Of a stretch of 64,000 nucleotides of DNA, positions 23,274-33,884 are shown piece by piece. Positions within the stretch are counted from its first letter, which is position 1. Every line of letters starts with the position of its first letter. Under the pieces are notes generated by a model. The model made no database searches and had not been told where the DNA came from. It saw nothing but the letters and a program-made list of their open reading frames with translations. The DNA comes from Torymus aiolomorphi (lineage: Eukaryota > Arthropoda > Insecta > Hymenoptera > Torymidae). The translations under genes and the position numbers were made by a program. The stretch lies in NCBI GenBank assembly GCA_036365515.1, contig CM070876.1, forward strand, positions 122,269,810 through 122,333,809, read 5' to 3'.

Positions 23274-24349
23274 TTATTTCAAGTGCTCGAACTGTTCTCC
23301 ATTCATTTCTTGACAGTAACCTAATCGATGATAGAAAGCACCAACAGCATTTTCAATCATTTCAGTAGGAATGAGAGCTGATTCATCAATGATCCTTTCA
23401 CGTAATTCATCTAAGTTTAAGGGTTTTGTTTTGAATACACGATCCTTCAGATAACCCCAATAGAAATAATCTAGAGGCGTTAAATCGGGGACCTAGCTGG
23501 CCATTCAATTGCACCTCTTCGTCCTATCCATCGATTAATGAATACTGTATCTAAGTATGTGCGAACGTTTCGTGCATAATGAGCTGCTGCACCGTCCTGT
23601 TGATACCATGTGTTATTAAAGTCCTCTCCAGCTATTTCTCTTATAGCAGGAACAATTTGATTCCGCAACATAGTTTCATACTTTTCTGCATTTAAATTGC
23701 CATCAATAAAAAATGGTCCTATAATCCTATTATTTAATATTCCAGCCCAGACATTTAATTTTTGTGGATATTGTGACTTGGCTTCTCTTGCCCAATGAGG
23801 GTTTTCAACTGCCCAATATCTACAGTTATGCCTATTTACGCTTGAGTCAAGTTGAAATGTAGCTTCATCTGAGAAGACTATATTTGATGGAAAATTTGGA
23901 TTTTGTACGATGCGTGCCATCATATCATCACAGAATTCAACGCGACGATCGAAATCATCTTCATTTAACTTGTGTATTAGCGTTACTTTAAATGGATGGA
24001 ACTTCTCTCTCTTTAGTATGTTATGAATAGATGATTTACTTATTTCGTGCACTTGAGCAGCTCTACGAACGGAAGTATGCGGATCTTCGGTGAATGTTAA
24101 CACAACATCTAAAGATTTCTCTTCGTTACCTGCTGACATTGGTCTGCCTGATCGAGGTAAATCGCTGATAGTGCCGGTATTTTCAAACCTTCTAACAGTT
24201 TTTTGAACTGTTGAAAATGATAGTGGAGTTCCACCAACCCTAAATGAAGCATTAAAAATATCTCTTACGGCCCTATGAGATCGCTGCATGTGTCCCCAAC
24301 CTCTCATCATGAGAATCGTTATTCTTTCTCTATCAGTGAGTTTGTTCAT
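23274..24349 (-). pseudogene. Tc1/mariner-type transposase (one-base frameshift)
   Basis: The ATG at 24349 opens 289 codons. They begin with an N-terminal helix-turn-helix pair (VQKTVRRFENTGTISD, then GRPMSA) and a second HTH (VRRAAQVHEISKSSIHNIL). Next come the catalytic IVFSDEATFQL (first Asp) and WYQQDGAAAHYARNV (second Asp). The frame breaks after EWPARSP at 23480, where one base appears to be missing. The next frame continues LTPLDYFYWGYLKDRVF with the third Asp and ends at TAA 23274. About 41 residues separate the last two Asp, so the catalytic class resembles the DD41D group. It cuts and pastes DNA at TA. The frameshift falls just before the third Asp, so this copy should be inactive. 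Confidence 0.9.
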
Positions 24350-25524
24350 TTTTATTACTCTTCGTAGTAGACCTTATCCAAAAATACTTTTTGAGTTGAA
24401 AATAAAAAGAACTTTTAATTTTCAAAAAATATGTTTGAAAGATGACCAACCCTTTTCTGTGGTGGTTATGGAATGAATAATAGTTTATTGTCACTCTAAC
24501 CATACGAAAAATAACAAGTAACAATGTTCAATATTTAAACGCTTCAAAAAATTTTACAATGAATCAGCTCTCATTCCTACTGAAATGATCAAAAATACTG
24601 TTGGTGTTTTCGATCATCGATTAGGTTACTATCAAAAAGTGGATGGAAAATAATTCGAGCACTTGAAATAAGATGTTAGACTGTTTAAAAAAATTAAAAA
24701 GTTTACACAAGATCAGACCGTCATTAAGTTTAAATGACCTTCAAATGAACGTCAAGGTCCTTCTTGAACTATGTTCTGAGTACATGTTTGGACGTAAAGT
24801 TTCACACTCTTTCCGATTCCGCTAAAAAAATAGGGGTTACCATTTAAAAAATGAGGTTGACCTCGAAATAACCTCAAAAATGAGGCTCAAAATGAGGTTC
24901 AAGGTCGAATCAGAGGTCACCTTCAAGTCTTCGTTCGAACTTACCAAACCTTACCTTTGTTTGTTTTGTTTTACCACTGAACTCGCGAAATTTTTAAGAA
25001 ATCATACTTTGACCTCAATTTGACCTCTGGGGGCAACCTCAACCTCATACCTTAATACATATCCGGACGTAAAATTTTCCGCTCTTTCAGATTCCGCTAT
25101 AAAAAATAGGGGTTACCATTTAAAAAAATGAGGTTGACCTTGAAATAACCTCAAAAATGAGGTCCAAGGTCGAATCCAAGGTCACCATTGGATTCCTCGT
25201 AAAAAATTACTACAAAGGCGACCTTAACATTTTCCAATAGTAATTCAGCTGAGAAATTATTTGGGTGTTTCCAGACTTTTTGGACACGCTGTATATTTTT
25301 TTAGCCTGTATTGATTTTTCTTGAATTAAACAACGAGTAACGGCACTCTCCAAAGTTTCCATTTTTTCTTCCTTTTTAGTTTTTATTATAACAGTTTTTG
25401 GCAAGCAGTTGCGTTGTCGAAATGCTGCGTCGTTTAAATTCGCAATCACATCATTTTGCGGGTCAGGAAATTACTGATGGGAATATGAATATTTAATTAT
25501 AAAAATACGTCATTTACGTAACAC

Positions 25525-26084
25525 CTCCCCCCTTAGACTGTTGAATGTCGTAGAGATTTAATAATTGTAGGAATAGTTAAACCATCAGTAATTTTCTGTT
25601 ACAAAAGGTTCAATAATACTAACAATTCAAATAATAAAAACAATAATAAAAATTCATATAATAAAAACAATAATAAAAATTCAATAAATTTAAACAAATT
25701 TTCGTATCGTCTATAAATTTCTATAAAATAAATCAATAATTTTTGTTCCTAACACTAGACTACACTTAACCTACGGTTTTACCTTATATCGCATATTGAG
25801 TGCCGATTTTTCCTAGCGTTCAAATGGCAGTGCGGATAACTATGAAATAAACGAGTAGTCTTACTTCGTTCGAACATAAATTTAATTTTATATAACAATT
25901 GGTTAATAAAACGTTACCTAATAAATATAGCATACGTTATGCATTAGAATTTGTATAGAGATATATATGGGAGCGTCCGCCAGAAACTAGCCAGCAGGCG
26001 TGCGGGACGCATTTTTTGTGCAAAACAAACTCTGTTCAACTAGCCCGTAATCGCATTCTGAGTCTCTCGGGAAAAAAAACAAAA
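25525..26084. other. AT-rich noncoding region
   Basis: Contains a twice-repeated AATAATAAAAATTCA block (25630-25690). No gene or element is recognised. A GC-richer stretch at 25975-26075 (GGGAGCGTCCGCC) precedes the next inverted-repeat element. Confidence 0.45.
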
Positions 26085-26861
26085 GACATATTTATACATA
26101 GATTTTTTCCTGCTCTTTCCAATGGTGCTATTATTTTTTCTCCGAAACTCTTTCTTCTGGTCGAAAATTCGAGTTGAAAGTTCAGAGCCATTTTTCTCAA
26201 AGTATATCATTTTTTATTTCAAAATGCATAGCACCATTCGAAATAATAAGTTATAAGCTACAAAACCCTAAATTTTCAAATTGCAGAAACGTAGAGATCA
26301 AAAGTAATAAGATTAAAAAGACAGCGGCAAGCGGCCGCGTGAAGTCTGTTCTGCACTTGGACACGCCTCTGTATGCGTCTATAATATAAAAAGCCGAACC
26401 CTCTAAAACTCAAATTAAGAAAAACATGAGTATCGTGAAAAAACCAATAAAAATAATCGTAAATAAAAATAAAAGAATTAAGAATTAAATAAAAAATTAA
26501 TATATTTAAAACGTGATATATGATTCACTGATAAACATTGCGTAATGCTTTTAAATAGGAAACAACGAGATTATGCACTACGTTTATAAAAGCATGCTCG
26601 GGCCCAGCTAGAAAAGCTTACGCAGTCGCTCGCCGCTGTCTTTTAGTCTTATTACTTTTGAGCTCTACGTTTCCCCAACTTGAAAATTTAGGGGTTTTGT
26701 AGCTTATAACTTGTACTTTCGAATGGTGCTATGCATTTTGGAGAACATGTTATACTTTAAGAAAAATGGTTCTGAACTTTCCATTCCAACAGTGTTTGGG
26801 AGTTAAAAAGAATAGCACCATTGGAAAGAGCAGGAAAAAATCTATTGATATATGTTTCTTG
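26085..26861. mobile_element. Small fold-back element (~780 bp)
   Basis: 26101-26335 and 26620-26845 are inverted copies. Shared blocks are TTTTTTCCTGCTCTTTCC, AATGCATAGCACCATTCGAA and TATAAGCTACAAAACCCC-like sequence. The spacer has no ORF. The edges are approximate and no target duplication is seen. Confidence 0.75.
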
Positions 26862-27178
26862 TTGCTTTCTCAAAGAGAAAGCTTCGTATCGGTGAACCTC
26901 GAGATTTCGATGATTTTCGATATTTCTGAGCTCCCTGAGTCGAGATATGTATTTTCTAGATAATGTCTGTGTTTATGTATGTACGTGTGTGTGAGTGTGT
27001 GTCTGTGTATGTGTGAGGGTGTGCGTGCGTGCGTGCGTGCATGCGTGTGGGTGGGTGGGTGGGTGTGCGTGTTCGTGCGTGCGTGTGTGTGTGTGCGTTC
27101 GTGCGTGCGTGCGTGCGTGTGTGTGTGTGCGCGTGTGCGCGTGTGCGTGTGTGTGTGCGCGCACGCGAGTTATAAAGT
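26862..27178. repeat. Hairpin repeat plus TG/TGCG microsatellite
   Basis: GCTTTCTCAAAGAGAAAGC (26870-26888) and TTTTCTAGATAATGTCTG precede a long GT/GTGC/GGTG simple repeat (about 26975-27170). The order hairpin, TTTTTAGAAAATGTC, TG tract is the same as in the dispersed repeats at 29098 and 56649, so this is a diverged 5' part of that family. The Cys/Val ORFs across the tract are artefacts. Confidence 0.7.
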
Positions 27179-27220
27179 TGTCCGCAGCATAACTCGAAAC
27201 TGGCCAGAGATCAGCCATAT

Positions 27221-28655
27221 TGTTGGCGATCCACAGCCTCGAAAATTCGGGACGCTGACGTCATCGCGCCTTTTAAAGCGATATTCGGCTCGCGCTGGTG
27301 CGCAGCCAGTAAGCGCTCTCCAGGCGGCCCTCTCTGCGCCCCTGCAACTACCAAGTCACGCTGCCGACTCATCGCAACGCCGGCCGGCGTCAGACGGCCG
27401 AGAGAGAGCAGCAACCTTTTGTACGCCCAGAGGCACGACGGAGGTTTCAATAAACCAAATCTTTGCTCCACACGAAACGCCTTCCCTTTTTGAACCTGCA
27501 CCCCACGATCCCTTTAATATTACAAGAAAAAGTTGATTTGATTTATTGAAGATGCCGTTGTACATGTGTAGGTACAGAGATTGGTGCTTGGACGTTGCTG
27601 TCTCTGGGCCTACACATCTACAACGGCATCTTCAATAAATCAAATCAAGTGTTTCTTGTAATATTAAAGGGATCGTGGGCTGCAGGTTCAAAAAGAGAAG
27701 ACGTTTCGTGTGGAGCAAAGATTTGATTTATTGAAACCTCCGTCGTGCCTCTGGGTGTACAAAAGGTTGCTGCTCTCTGTCTTGGCCGTCGCGCGCAGAA
27801 CTGACGCCGGCCGGCATTGCGATGTGTCGGCGACGTGCCTTGGTAGTTGGAGAGGCGCAGAGAGGGCCGCGTGGGGAGCGCTGACTGGCTGCGCACCTGC
27901 GCGAGCTGAATATCGCCTTAAAAGGGGCGATGACGTCAGCGTCTCGAATGTTCGAGGCGTTGGATGGCCAACATCTGGCTCGAAGGACCAACTGTTTCTT
28001 GTAATATTAAAGGAATCGTGGGCTGCAGGTTCAAAAAGGGAAGGCGTTTCGTGTGGAGCAAAGATTTGGTTTATTGAAACCTCCACCGTGCCTCTGGGCG
28101 TACAAAAGGTTACAGCTCTCTCTCGGCCGTCGCGCGCAGAACTGACGCCGGCCGGCATTGCGATGTGTCGGCGACGTGCCTTGGTAGTTGGAGGGGCGCA
28201 GAGAGGGCCGCGTGGAGAGCGCTGACTGGCTGCGCACCTGCGCGAGCTGAATATCGCCTTAAAAGGCGCGATGACGTCAGCGTCTCGAATGTTCGAGGCG
28301 TTGGATGGCCAACATCTGGCTCGAAGGACCAACTGTTTCTTGTAATATTAAAGGAATCGTGGGCTGCAGGTTCAAAAAGAGAAGGCGTTTCGTGTGGAGC
28401 AAAGATTTAGTTTATTGAAATCTCTGCCGTGCCTCTGGGTGTACAAAAGGTTGCTGCTTTCTCTCGGCCACCCCTTGCAGAACTGAGGTCGGCCGACGTT
28501 GCGATGAGTCGGCGGCGTGCCTTCGTAGTTGGAGGGGCACAGAGAGGGCCGCGTGGAGAACGCTGACTGGCTGCGCACCTGCGCGAGCTGAATATCGCCT
28601 CAAAAGGCGCGATGACGTCAGCGTCTCGAATGTTCGAGGCATTGGATCGCCAACA
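27221..28655. mobile_element. Palindromic array of four LTR-like units with tRNA primer sites
   Basis: Three minus-strand units (27650-27973, 27993-28314, 28334-28655; 322-324 bp) each begin TGTTGGC and end AAGAAACA or AAGAAACA-like. Between them lie identical 19-bp spacers (27974-27992 and 28315-28333), reading GT then TGGTCCTTCGAGCCAGA on the minus strand. A fourth unit lies inverted at 27221-27532. Each has a TGACGTCA element, a CTTTTAAGGCG TATA-like box and AATAAA. The spacer matches a primer site complementary to the 3' end of eukaryotic tRNA-Tyr. No internal coding region exists. It resembles a TRIM or recombined solo-LTR chain. Confidence 0.8.
27533..27649. repeat. 117-bp palindromic core of the LTR array
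   Basis: TTGATTTGATTTATTGAAG (27533 onward) is matched in reverse complement ending at 27649, about 40 bp per arm with one or two mismatches. It is the symmetry centre joining the inverted unit to the other three. Confidence 0.9.
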
Positions 28656-28724
28656 GATATCATGTTTATCTTTGGCAGATATTTAAAGCTTATTCTGAAG
28701 TTGTGCAAATTCAATTATGTAGTT

Positions 28725-29098
28725 GATCGGATAATATTAAGTCGGTTAAAAAAAATAAAGCAAAATATCGAATAATCGAAATTTTTTTTTTTCGTTGGCG
28801 AATTTGGATATCGGTGGGAAATAGGCCCATTTTCTAAAAGGCCTTGAAATTACCTATTAATTCATATTTTTGTCGGCCCGATCGGATATTATTAAGTCGA
28901 TTAAAAAAAATAAAGAAAAATATCGAAAAATCAAAAATAATATTTTTCGGCTGTGGGTTTGGATATCAGTGGAAATTTGGCCCATTTTCAGAAATGTCTT
29001 GAAATTACCTATCAATCCATATTTTTGTCGGCCTAATCGGGTATTATTAAGCCGGTTAAAAAAATAAAGAAGAATATGGAAAAATCTAAAATAATTTT
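28725..29098. repeat. ~154-bp tandem repeat, about 2.4 units
   Basis: Units start near 28725, 28879 and 29034 with GATCGGATATTATTAAGTCG, followed by TTTGGATATCGGTGG and GGCCCATTTTC. A further partial unit resumes at 30764, after the 29098-30762 repeat, so that repeat inserted inside the array. Confidence 0.8.
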
Positions 29099-29348
29099 TT
29101 TGCTTCCTCCTAGAGGAAGCTTTGTGATAGTAAAAAAAAAGTTTAGGAGATAAACTTTAAATATAAATATTATTATTAATATTTTGTAATATTTTTATAT
29201 TAATATTATTATTATATTTTTTTAAATATAAATATTATTATTAATATTTATATTTTTTTATGTGTAAAAAATGTTATTTAGCAAATTTGGAATCGAAATA
29301 CACTATTTTTAGAAAATGTCCGTATGGATGTGTGTGTGTGAGTGTGTC

Positions 29349-29394
<46 letters not shown>

Positions 29395-30762
29395 TGTGTG
29401 TGTGAGTGTGTCGGTGTGTGTGTGTGTGTGTGTGTGTGGGTGTGTGTGTGTGAGTGTGTCGGTGTGTGTGTGTGTGTGTGTGTGTGGGTGTGTGTGTGTG
29501 TGTGTGTGTGTGTGTTCCGTATACGCTGATATCTCATGATCTACTCGACCGATTTTAACGGAAGAGTGATCATTTTTTTAGATTTTGCTTCCACAATTGG
29601 GGTCAATATTCTATTCTTGTACAATTTAATTTTTTTTTTACAGCCATTTTTTAATTTTCAAAATTTTTATTTTCGATTTTTTTAATATTTAGAACAAATA
29701 TTGTTTATGTATCATGAATTCTCTGTATGTCGGATAAAATTATCTACAATTTAAAAAAAAAAAAGTCAGTAGCTGTAATTCGTCATAAGTTATTGATGAA
29801 AACGTAATTTTTTGTAAATAGGTTATATTTCGAAATTAAAAAAAGATATTAACATGAATATTTTTTTGGTTATAAAGGATATTAAGTACTATAACTTACT
29901 AAATTTTTAGGTTTTCTTATTCATTATTGTTTGAGAAAAAAAATAATTTATAAAAAAAAGTGATTTTTTTTTGTCGTTCAATAACTATAGTAAAATTGGC
30001 TTAATCACTTTGAAATTCTTTGTAGGGGTAGATTTTGTATACCAATCGAGTGAGTTGGTTGGGCAAAAGGATTGATCAATAAATTTCGGAGATATTTGAG
30101 GTTAAAATTTTTTTCAATTTTTTTTTAAGTCGTAATTTCTCGAGAACGGCTCTACGTATCTAAATGGGGTGGGTGGCATTCGAAAGAGAATTAAATTACC
30201 TATATTTTTAAAGAAAAATTAATTCTCTAGCTATAACGGTTCTTTTGTTATTAACGAAAACGTAAAAATTGAAAAATGAAAAAAAATGAGTTTTATATGT
30301 TCAACTATTACAAGAGTAAAATTGTCTTATTCGCTTCAAAATTCATTGTAGAGGTATATTATTGATAGGTCTGGGATGAGTTCTTTTGGCAAAATGATTG
30401 GTTCATAAATTTCAGAAATATTTGAGGTAAACACAATCAAAGAACAACTTTAGAATATTTTTTATTTCGAACCAATGTACGACGAGAAGCCGTTGACAGT
30501 GGACTTGAAGAAGAAAAATTTGATGAAGAATAGAACTTGAAGAAGATTGTTTTCCATTCATATAAGAATTAAAATCACAAACAAATAAATTGCAAATGGA
30601 ACCTCAATGAATAGCCATGAAAAAATTACAAGTTAATATTTTCCATAAAATTTTTCCAATTTTTTTCGTGAAAAATTTATTTTTCGCATTTTAATTTAAT
30701 AAAAGGAATCAAAAAATTATTTTCAGGAAGCTACGTGCCAATGAATTGGCAGCGGTTTTTTT
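29098..30762 (+). mobile_element. 1.66-kb noncoding dispersed repeat, copy 1
   Basis: Collinear and highly similar to 56649-58162. It starts with the hairpin GCTTCCTCCTAGAGGAAGC (8-bp stem), then TTTTTAGAAAATGTCCGTATG, a TG microsatellite (about 29331-29516) and CTCATGATCTACTCGACCG. A long AT-rich body ends with a second hairpin, TGCCAATGAATTGGCA. There is no ORF, no inverted or long terminal repeat, and no obvious target duplication. The 30420-30600 segment is present only here. Class unknown. Confidence 0.8.
29331..29516. repeat. TG microsatellite with GAGTGTGTCGG interruptions
   Basis: Near-pure GT repeat with a higher-order unit of about 55-60 bp marked by GGGTGTG...GAGTGTGTCGG. ORFs across it are artefacts. 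Confidence 0.95.
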
Positions 30763-30878
30763 ACACTGGGTTTGGATATCGGTCGGATGTAGGCCTATTT
30801 TCGGAAAGGTCTTGAAATTTCCCTGTCTACTCAGGTATTTTAATATGTAATCGCAATATATGTAATAGAAATATATGT

Positions 30879-30984
30879 TTAAATGCTGCGTCATTTAAAT
30901 TCGTAATCACATCATTTTGTGGATCAGGAAGTTATAGATGGGAATATGAATATTTAATTTTAAGAATACGTCACAAACGTAACA
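30879..30984 (-). repeat. Solitary 5'-end fragment of the 19-25 kb LINE
   Basis: Matches 25419-25524 (AAATGCTGCGTC, TTAAATTCG.AATCACATCATTTTG, GGGAATATGAATATTTAATT, CGTAACA) in the same orientation. It holds only the LINE 5' region and the start of ORF1. Confidence 0.85.
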
Positions 30985-31124
30985 ATGTGTAATCAACTGA
31001 TCATTGAAAAAATGTTCTTATCGGTTTTTATATACTTATGTACTGCCATGATAATGATAGCCTCTTAAATTTGAATTGGAATACCATATTTCATAAGACC
31101 TGCTGCATATTCTACACTTATCTT

Positions 31125-31792
31125 ACCAGGAGAGTCTCAGGGATCCAGATCACGGATTCGGCTCCAACTTTCGGATATTATAGACGCTAACACTTACAAA
31201 AACTCAAGTTATGGACATTTTTTGCTTTATTTTCAAAAAATGTTTTTAAAAACCCTCTTCTTAAAACAGTAACCATTTACTCTAGCAAAGCCATAAAAAC
31301 CATTTCAATAAGAGAAAATGAAACTGGAGAAAACAATCTTACATGTGCTTTTTTGGAATTAGAAAACATTAATTCCTTCCAAAGTTATGAAAGTTTATAT
31401 TTGAGCAATAAAAGTGCACTGTTAAATGCGTAAAATACGCTGTTGGATTTCATCCATATTTTGGTGCATTTTTGTTGCTCAACTTTAAACTTTCATAACT
31501 TTAGAAGGAATTAATATTTTCTAATTCCGAAAAAAGCAAATGGAAAATCGTTTCCTCTGGTTTTATTTCCCGTATTCAAATAGTTTTTAAAGCATTGTAA
31601 GAGTGAATGGTTACTGTTTTAAGAAGAGGCTTTTTCAAAAAATTTTTTAAAATAAGGAAAAAATGCCCATAACTTGAGTTTCTTTTTAGCGTTAGGGTCT
31701 AATATTGTAGCTTTCTTCATGTTTCAACGTTCAAAAACATATCCTAAAGTTTGAGCCAAATTCGTGATCCGGATCCCTGACACTCCATGGTC
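31125..31792. mobile_element. ~670-bp inverted-repeat (fold-back) element
   Basis: Left 31125-31440 and right 31470-31792 are reverse complements over most of their length: CAGGGATCC near both ends, AACTCAAGTTATGG / CCATAACTTGAG, AACAGTAACCATT / AATGGTTACTGTT, and AATTCCTTC / GAAGGAATT. It has no ORF and would fold into a near-complete hairpin. Confidence 0.85.
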
Positions 31793-32105
31793 AGTTGGAA
31801 AATGTAAAAAAGCTATATCTGTGCCCAATATCAGGACCATTGGTTGATTTTTACTATTGGAATCGTGCGGCATGAAACCGCTTTTTTGTAAAATAATTTA
31901 TTTGTAAAAAATACATAAAGATAATCTCAGCAAATAATAACTAAATATTGTCTTCAATTAGTATAATAAGTGGTTACAATTTTAGGTCGATAAATGATAT
32001 ATTCGGCGAGCAAAAGTGATTCAAAAATATTTAAAAAAAATTCATACCTCTCATATCAGTGTTCGTGACAGTCTGATTATTTTGGGCATCGCACTCAGGT
32101 TGATG
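31793..32105. repeat. Tandem-array unit cut off by the BEL element
   Basis: AAAAGCTATATCTGTGCC.AATATCAGGAC and GGTTGATTTTTACT match the units at 47761-48780. The array is continuous if the BEL element is removed. Confidence 0.8.
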
Positions 32106-32110
32106 ATATA

Positions 32111-32378
32111 TGTTTGTTTGTTTGGATGATGCTGGATAGGAATCGTAAGTTAAAAAGAGACGTTGGGTGCTCTAAAGAGCCTGCTTTATTGCAGAATCCG
32201 GTGCGTACGATTGTGAGGGGCTGCTATCTCTTCGGCGTCTCTTGCGCAACTGCCTGAGAGAGCGGCGAGAGAGCGCGTCGTCGCTCCAAAGCATTTTTCG
32301 GTTATATAAACGCGCGCGCTAATTGGTCGATAGGGCTCACGCGACTAGGTGCTAACCTTGTTGACAAATTCTGCGACA
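32111..32378 (-). repeat. BEL/Pao 3' LTR
   Basis: 268 bp, TGTCGCAGAATTTG...CAAACA on the minus strand. A TATATAA lies in GGTTATATAAACG context and an AATAAAGCAGG polyadenylation site is present. It matches 47225-47760 apart from an insert there. Confidence 0.85.
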
Positions 32379-32398
32379 TTCCGCCCACCTTCGTCGGG
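32379..32398 (-). promoter_or_regulatory. Polypurine tract of the BEL element
   Basis: Minus strand reads AAGGTGGGCGGAA directly before the LTR start TGTCGC. This is the expected position of the plus-strand primer. Confidence 0.7.
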
Positions 32399-32463
32399 CA
32401 GACGAATAGAATTATTTTTCAACAGGTAGATATACTATCTTCGTGACTGGACGACGTAACGGG

Positions 32464-33344
32464 CTATTTGGCAGGTGGAGACAGCACATTACAAATGAGC
32501 ACTAGGTTGTCCACCTCAGGCTCACGTTGCTGGAGGGTCCACTTTTGGCGAGCTTGTAGAGTTGTCAGATATTCTGCAAACCACCGAGACCAAATATATT
32601 GAGCCAGTTGTGAGGTAAGCTGCCAACGCTTATCAAGTGCCATGTTGATGGACGTCATATCTGCTTCCGGAACTAAAAAGGATGCACGTTGTATGAGAAA
32701 ATGCGCAGGTGATAAAAATGATAGGTCAGATGGATCATCGGTGAGGGCTGTTAAAGGCCTAGAGTTAAGGCAAGCCTCGATTCTGCACAGTAGCGTAGCA
32801 AGTTTGGTTAGAACTTGTTCGCCGATAACTCTGCGTATATGAAATTTTGCGGACTTTACGGCAGCCTCTCAAATACCACCGAAGTGTGATGCACTGGGGG
32901 GATTAAAGTTCCAGGTGGTGCCATCCTTAACGAGAGAGTGAGAAACTTGAGACATGAACGAAGAAGATTCTGAAACCATTTGCTGTAGCTGAGTATCAGC
33001 ACCTACGAATGTGGATCCTTGGTCGGAATAAAGCGCCTTGCAATGATCTCTGCGAGAAGTGAATCGATGAAAGGCTGCTATGAAGGCTTCACTCGAGTAG
33101 TCCTTGACTAACTCGATGTGGACAGCACAAAGTGCCATACAGATAAAGATGGAGATATAGCCCTTCATCGTACCTTTATCTCGCGTGTTGGTAAGACGAA
33201 CATTAATTGGGCCGGCTTAGTCGACACCAGATTGTTCAAAGGGTGGGGCAGAGCGGACGCATGCAGAGGGCAGACTACCCAGAAGATGCGATGGAATACG
33301 AGCCGCATGGTGTGTACGACAGCGCAGCCATCCTAGCGGGTAGT
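32464..33344 (-). pseudogene. BEL/Pao integrase core and C-terminal domain
   Basis: Minus strand, from 33344: HHAARIPSHLLGSLPS, PFEQSGVD (first Asp) with a stop where Tyr is expected, KGYISIFICMALCAVHIELV, LYSDQGSTFVGA (second Asp), WNFNPPSASHFGGI, a stop at the usual Trp, then EAAVKSAKFH with the Glu. The C-terminal segment follows: LNSRPLTALTDDPSDLSFLSP and RWFAEYLTTLQ, LVLICNVLSPP. All blocks are in the BEL/Pao order. Integrase joins element DNA to the target. At least two nonsense codons and loss of the final residues make it non-functional. Confidence 0.88.
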
Positions 33345-33640
33345 GTTATTCAGCTTTTCTTTATTTCTATACTAAAGAAATAATCCATATCAAATAATAA
33401 AATATGCCTCTTTAATATTTCAGTTTGCTCAATTTTGCTCAGCCCTTAATTCATTTCCACATATCAAAATTTTGTCTTGAAAGCAAAAAACGCTAATAAC
33501 GCGTTCTATTTTTTTACTGTTATTGTTTTCAATGTTTGCACTATTTTAATATTGAGCAATTATGAGCAAATTAAATGACATTTAGCACAATTTTTTTCTT
33601 GTCTGTTGATTATTTCTTTAGTAAAAACCGAAGAAATCGC
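33345..33640. mobile_element. MITE-like insertion in the integrase gene
   Basis: AT-rich, non-BEL sequence separates the integrase zinc domain from the core. Its ends are imperfect inverted repeats containing ACTAAAGAAATAATCC (33371-33386) and GATTATTTCTTTAGT (33608-33622). The same motif recurs at 51.7, 51.9 and 58.3 kb. Edges are approximate. Confidence 0.65.
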
Positions 33641-33884
33641 CTCGGCTGGGGTAGCGACGCTGTGTACAACTAAAGTAAAATCGAATGACTTCCTTGACTG
33701 CGATTCGACCTCTTACTATCCAAAACTGTCTTCTAAGGGTTGCTAGCGTAAGCTGAGTACCGGCGTGAAGAGTGCAAACATGAGCCTGCCGAATCACCAT
33801 CGTCATGAATGAACACGAAGCTGGAAATATATAGGGATGCTTGGCATCTTCTTCGAGTATAGAATGTGCTAAACGACCGCACAC
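33641..33884 (-). pseudogene. BEL/Pao integrase zinc-binding domain
   Basis: Minus strand reads RQAHVCTLHAGTQLTLATLRRQFWIVRGR, the H-x4-H...GxxxTLxxLRxxFWIxxGR signature of the BEL integrase HHCC domain. The Cys pair of the family reads IRFYFSC here and is damaged. It is separated from the core by the MITE-like insert. Confidence 0.82.

Larger units (their letters stand above)
22298..25293 (-). mobile_element. Tc1/mariner-superfamily transposon with ~600-bp inverted repeats
   Basis: The element runs 22300-25291 (2,992 bp) with ends CAGCGTGTCCAAAAAGTCTG and the matching complement, and the TA duplication at 22298-22299 and 25292-25293. The inverted repeats extend inward about 590 bp (22300-22895 and 24697-25291) and themselves contain direct repeats of AACCTCATTTTTTTAAATGG. 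One transposase gene lies between them on the minus strand. It is nested in LINE ORF1, so it is younger than the LINE. Confidence 0.92.
21473..25449 (-). pseudogene. LINE ORF1 (zinc-knuckle, gag-like), split
   Basis: The ORF1 pieces lie at 25449-25294, 22297-22024, 22014-21790 and 21709-21473. The first piece has NLNDAAFRQRN and MVTRCLIQ-like helical sequence. The third carries CRKCARHGHNTSKC and CRNEHVCLKF, two CCHC-type knuckles used to bind element RNA. The Tc1-like transposon entered after the first piece, at TA. Frame changes between pieces show decay. The ORF1 product would package the RNA in a ribonucleoprotein. Confidence 0.75.
19276..25524 (-). mobile_element. Jockey/CR1-like LINE, split by two DNA transposons
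   Basis: Read from 25524 down, the order is a short 5' region, ORF1 with zinc knuckles, endonuclease, linker and reverse transcriptase, cut off inside the RT at 19276. It is interrupted by the Tc1-like element at 22300-25291 and by the MITE at 19789-19937. Removing both would restore the collinear order of the parts. The 3' end is missing, which is unusual because LINE copies normally lose the 5' end, and suggests a later deletion or replacement there. Confidence 0.8.

Noticed and set aside
26979..27536. 185-codon Cys/Val-rich ORF
   Set aside because: Its first half translates a GT/GTGC microsatellite and its second half is an LTR-like unit; frames are open on both strands.
27688..28332. 214-codon minus ORF with repeated peptides
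   Set aside because: It runs across two tandem LTR-like units and repeats the same peptide, so it is a by-product of the repeat.
27974..28333. The TGGTCCTTCGAGCC spacers as tRNA-Tyr gene fragments
   Set aside because: Only the complement of the tRNA 3' end is present, placed exactly after LTR ends, which fits a primer site rather than a tRNA gene.
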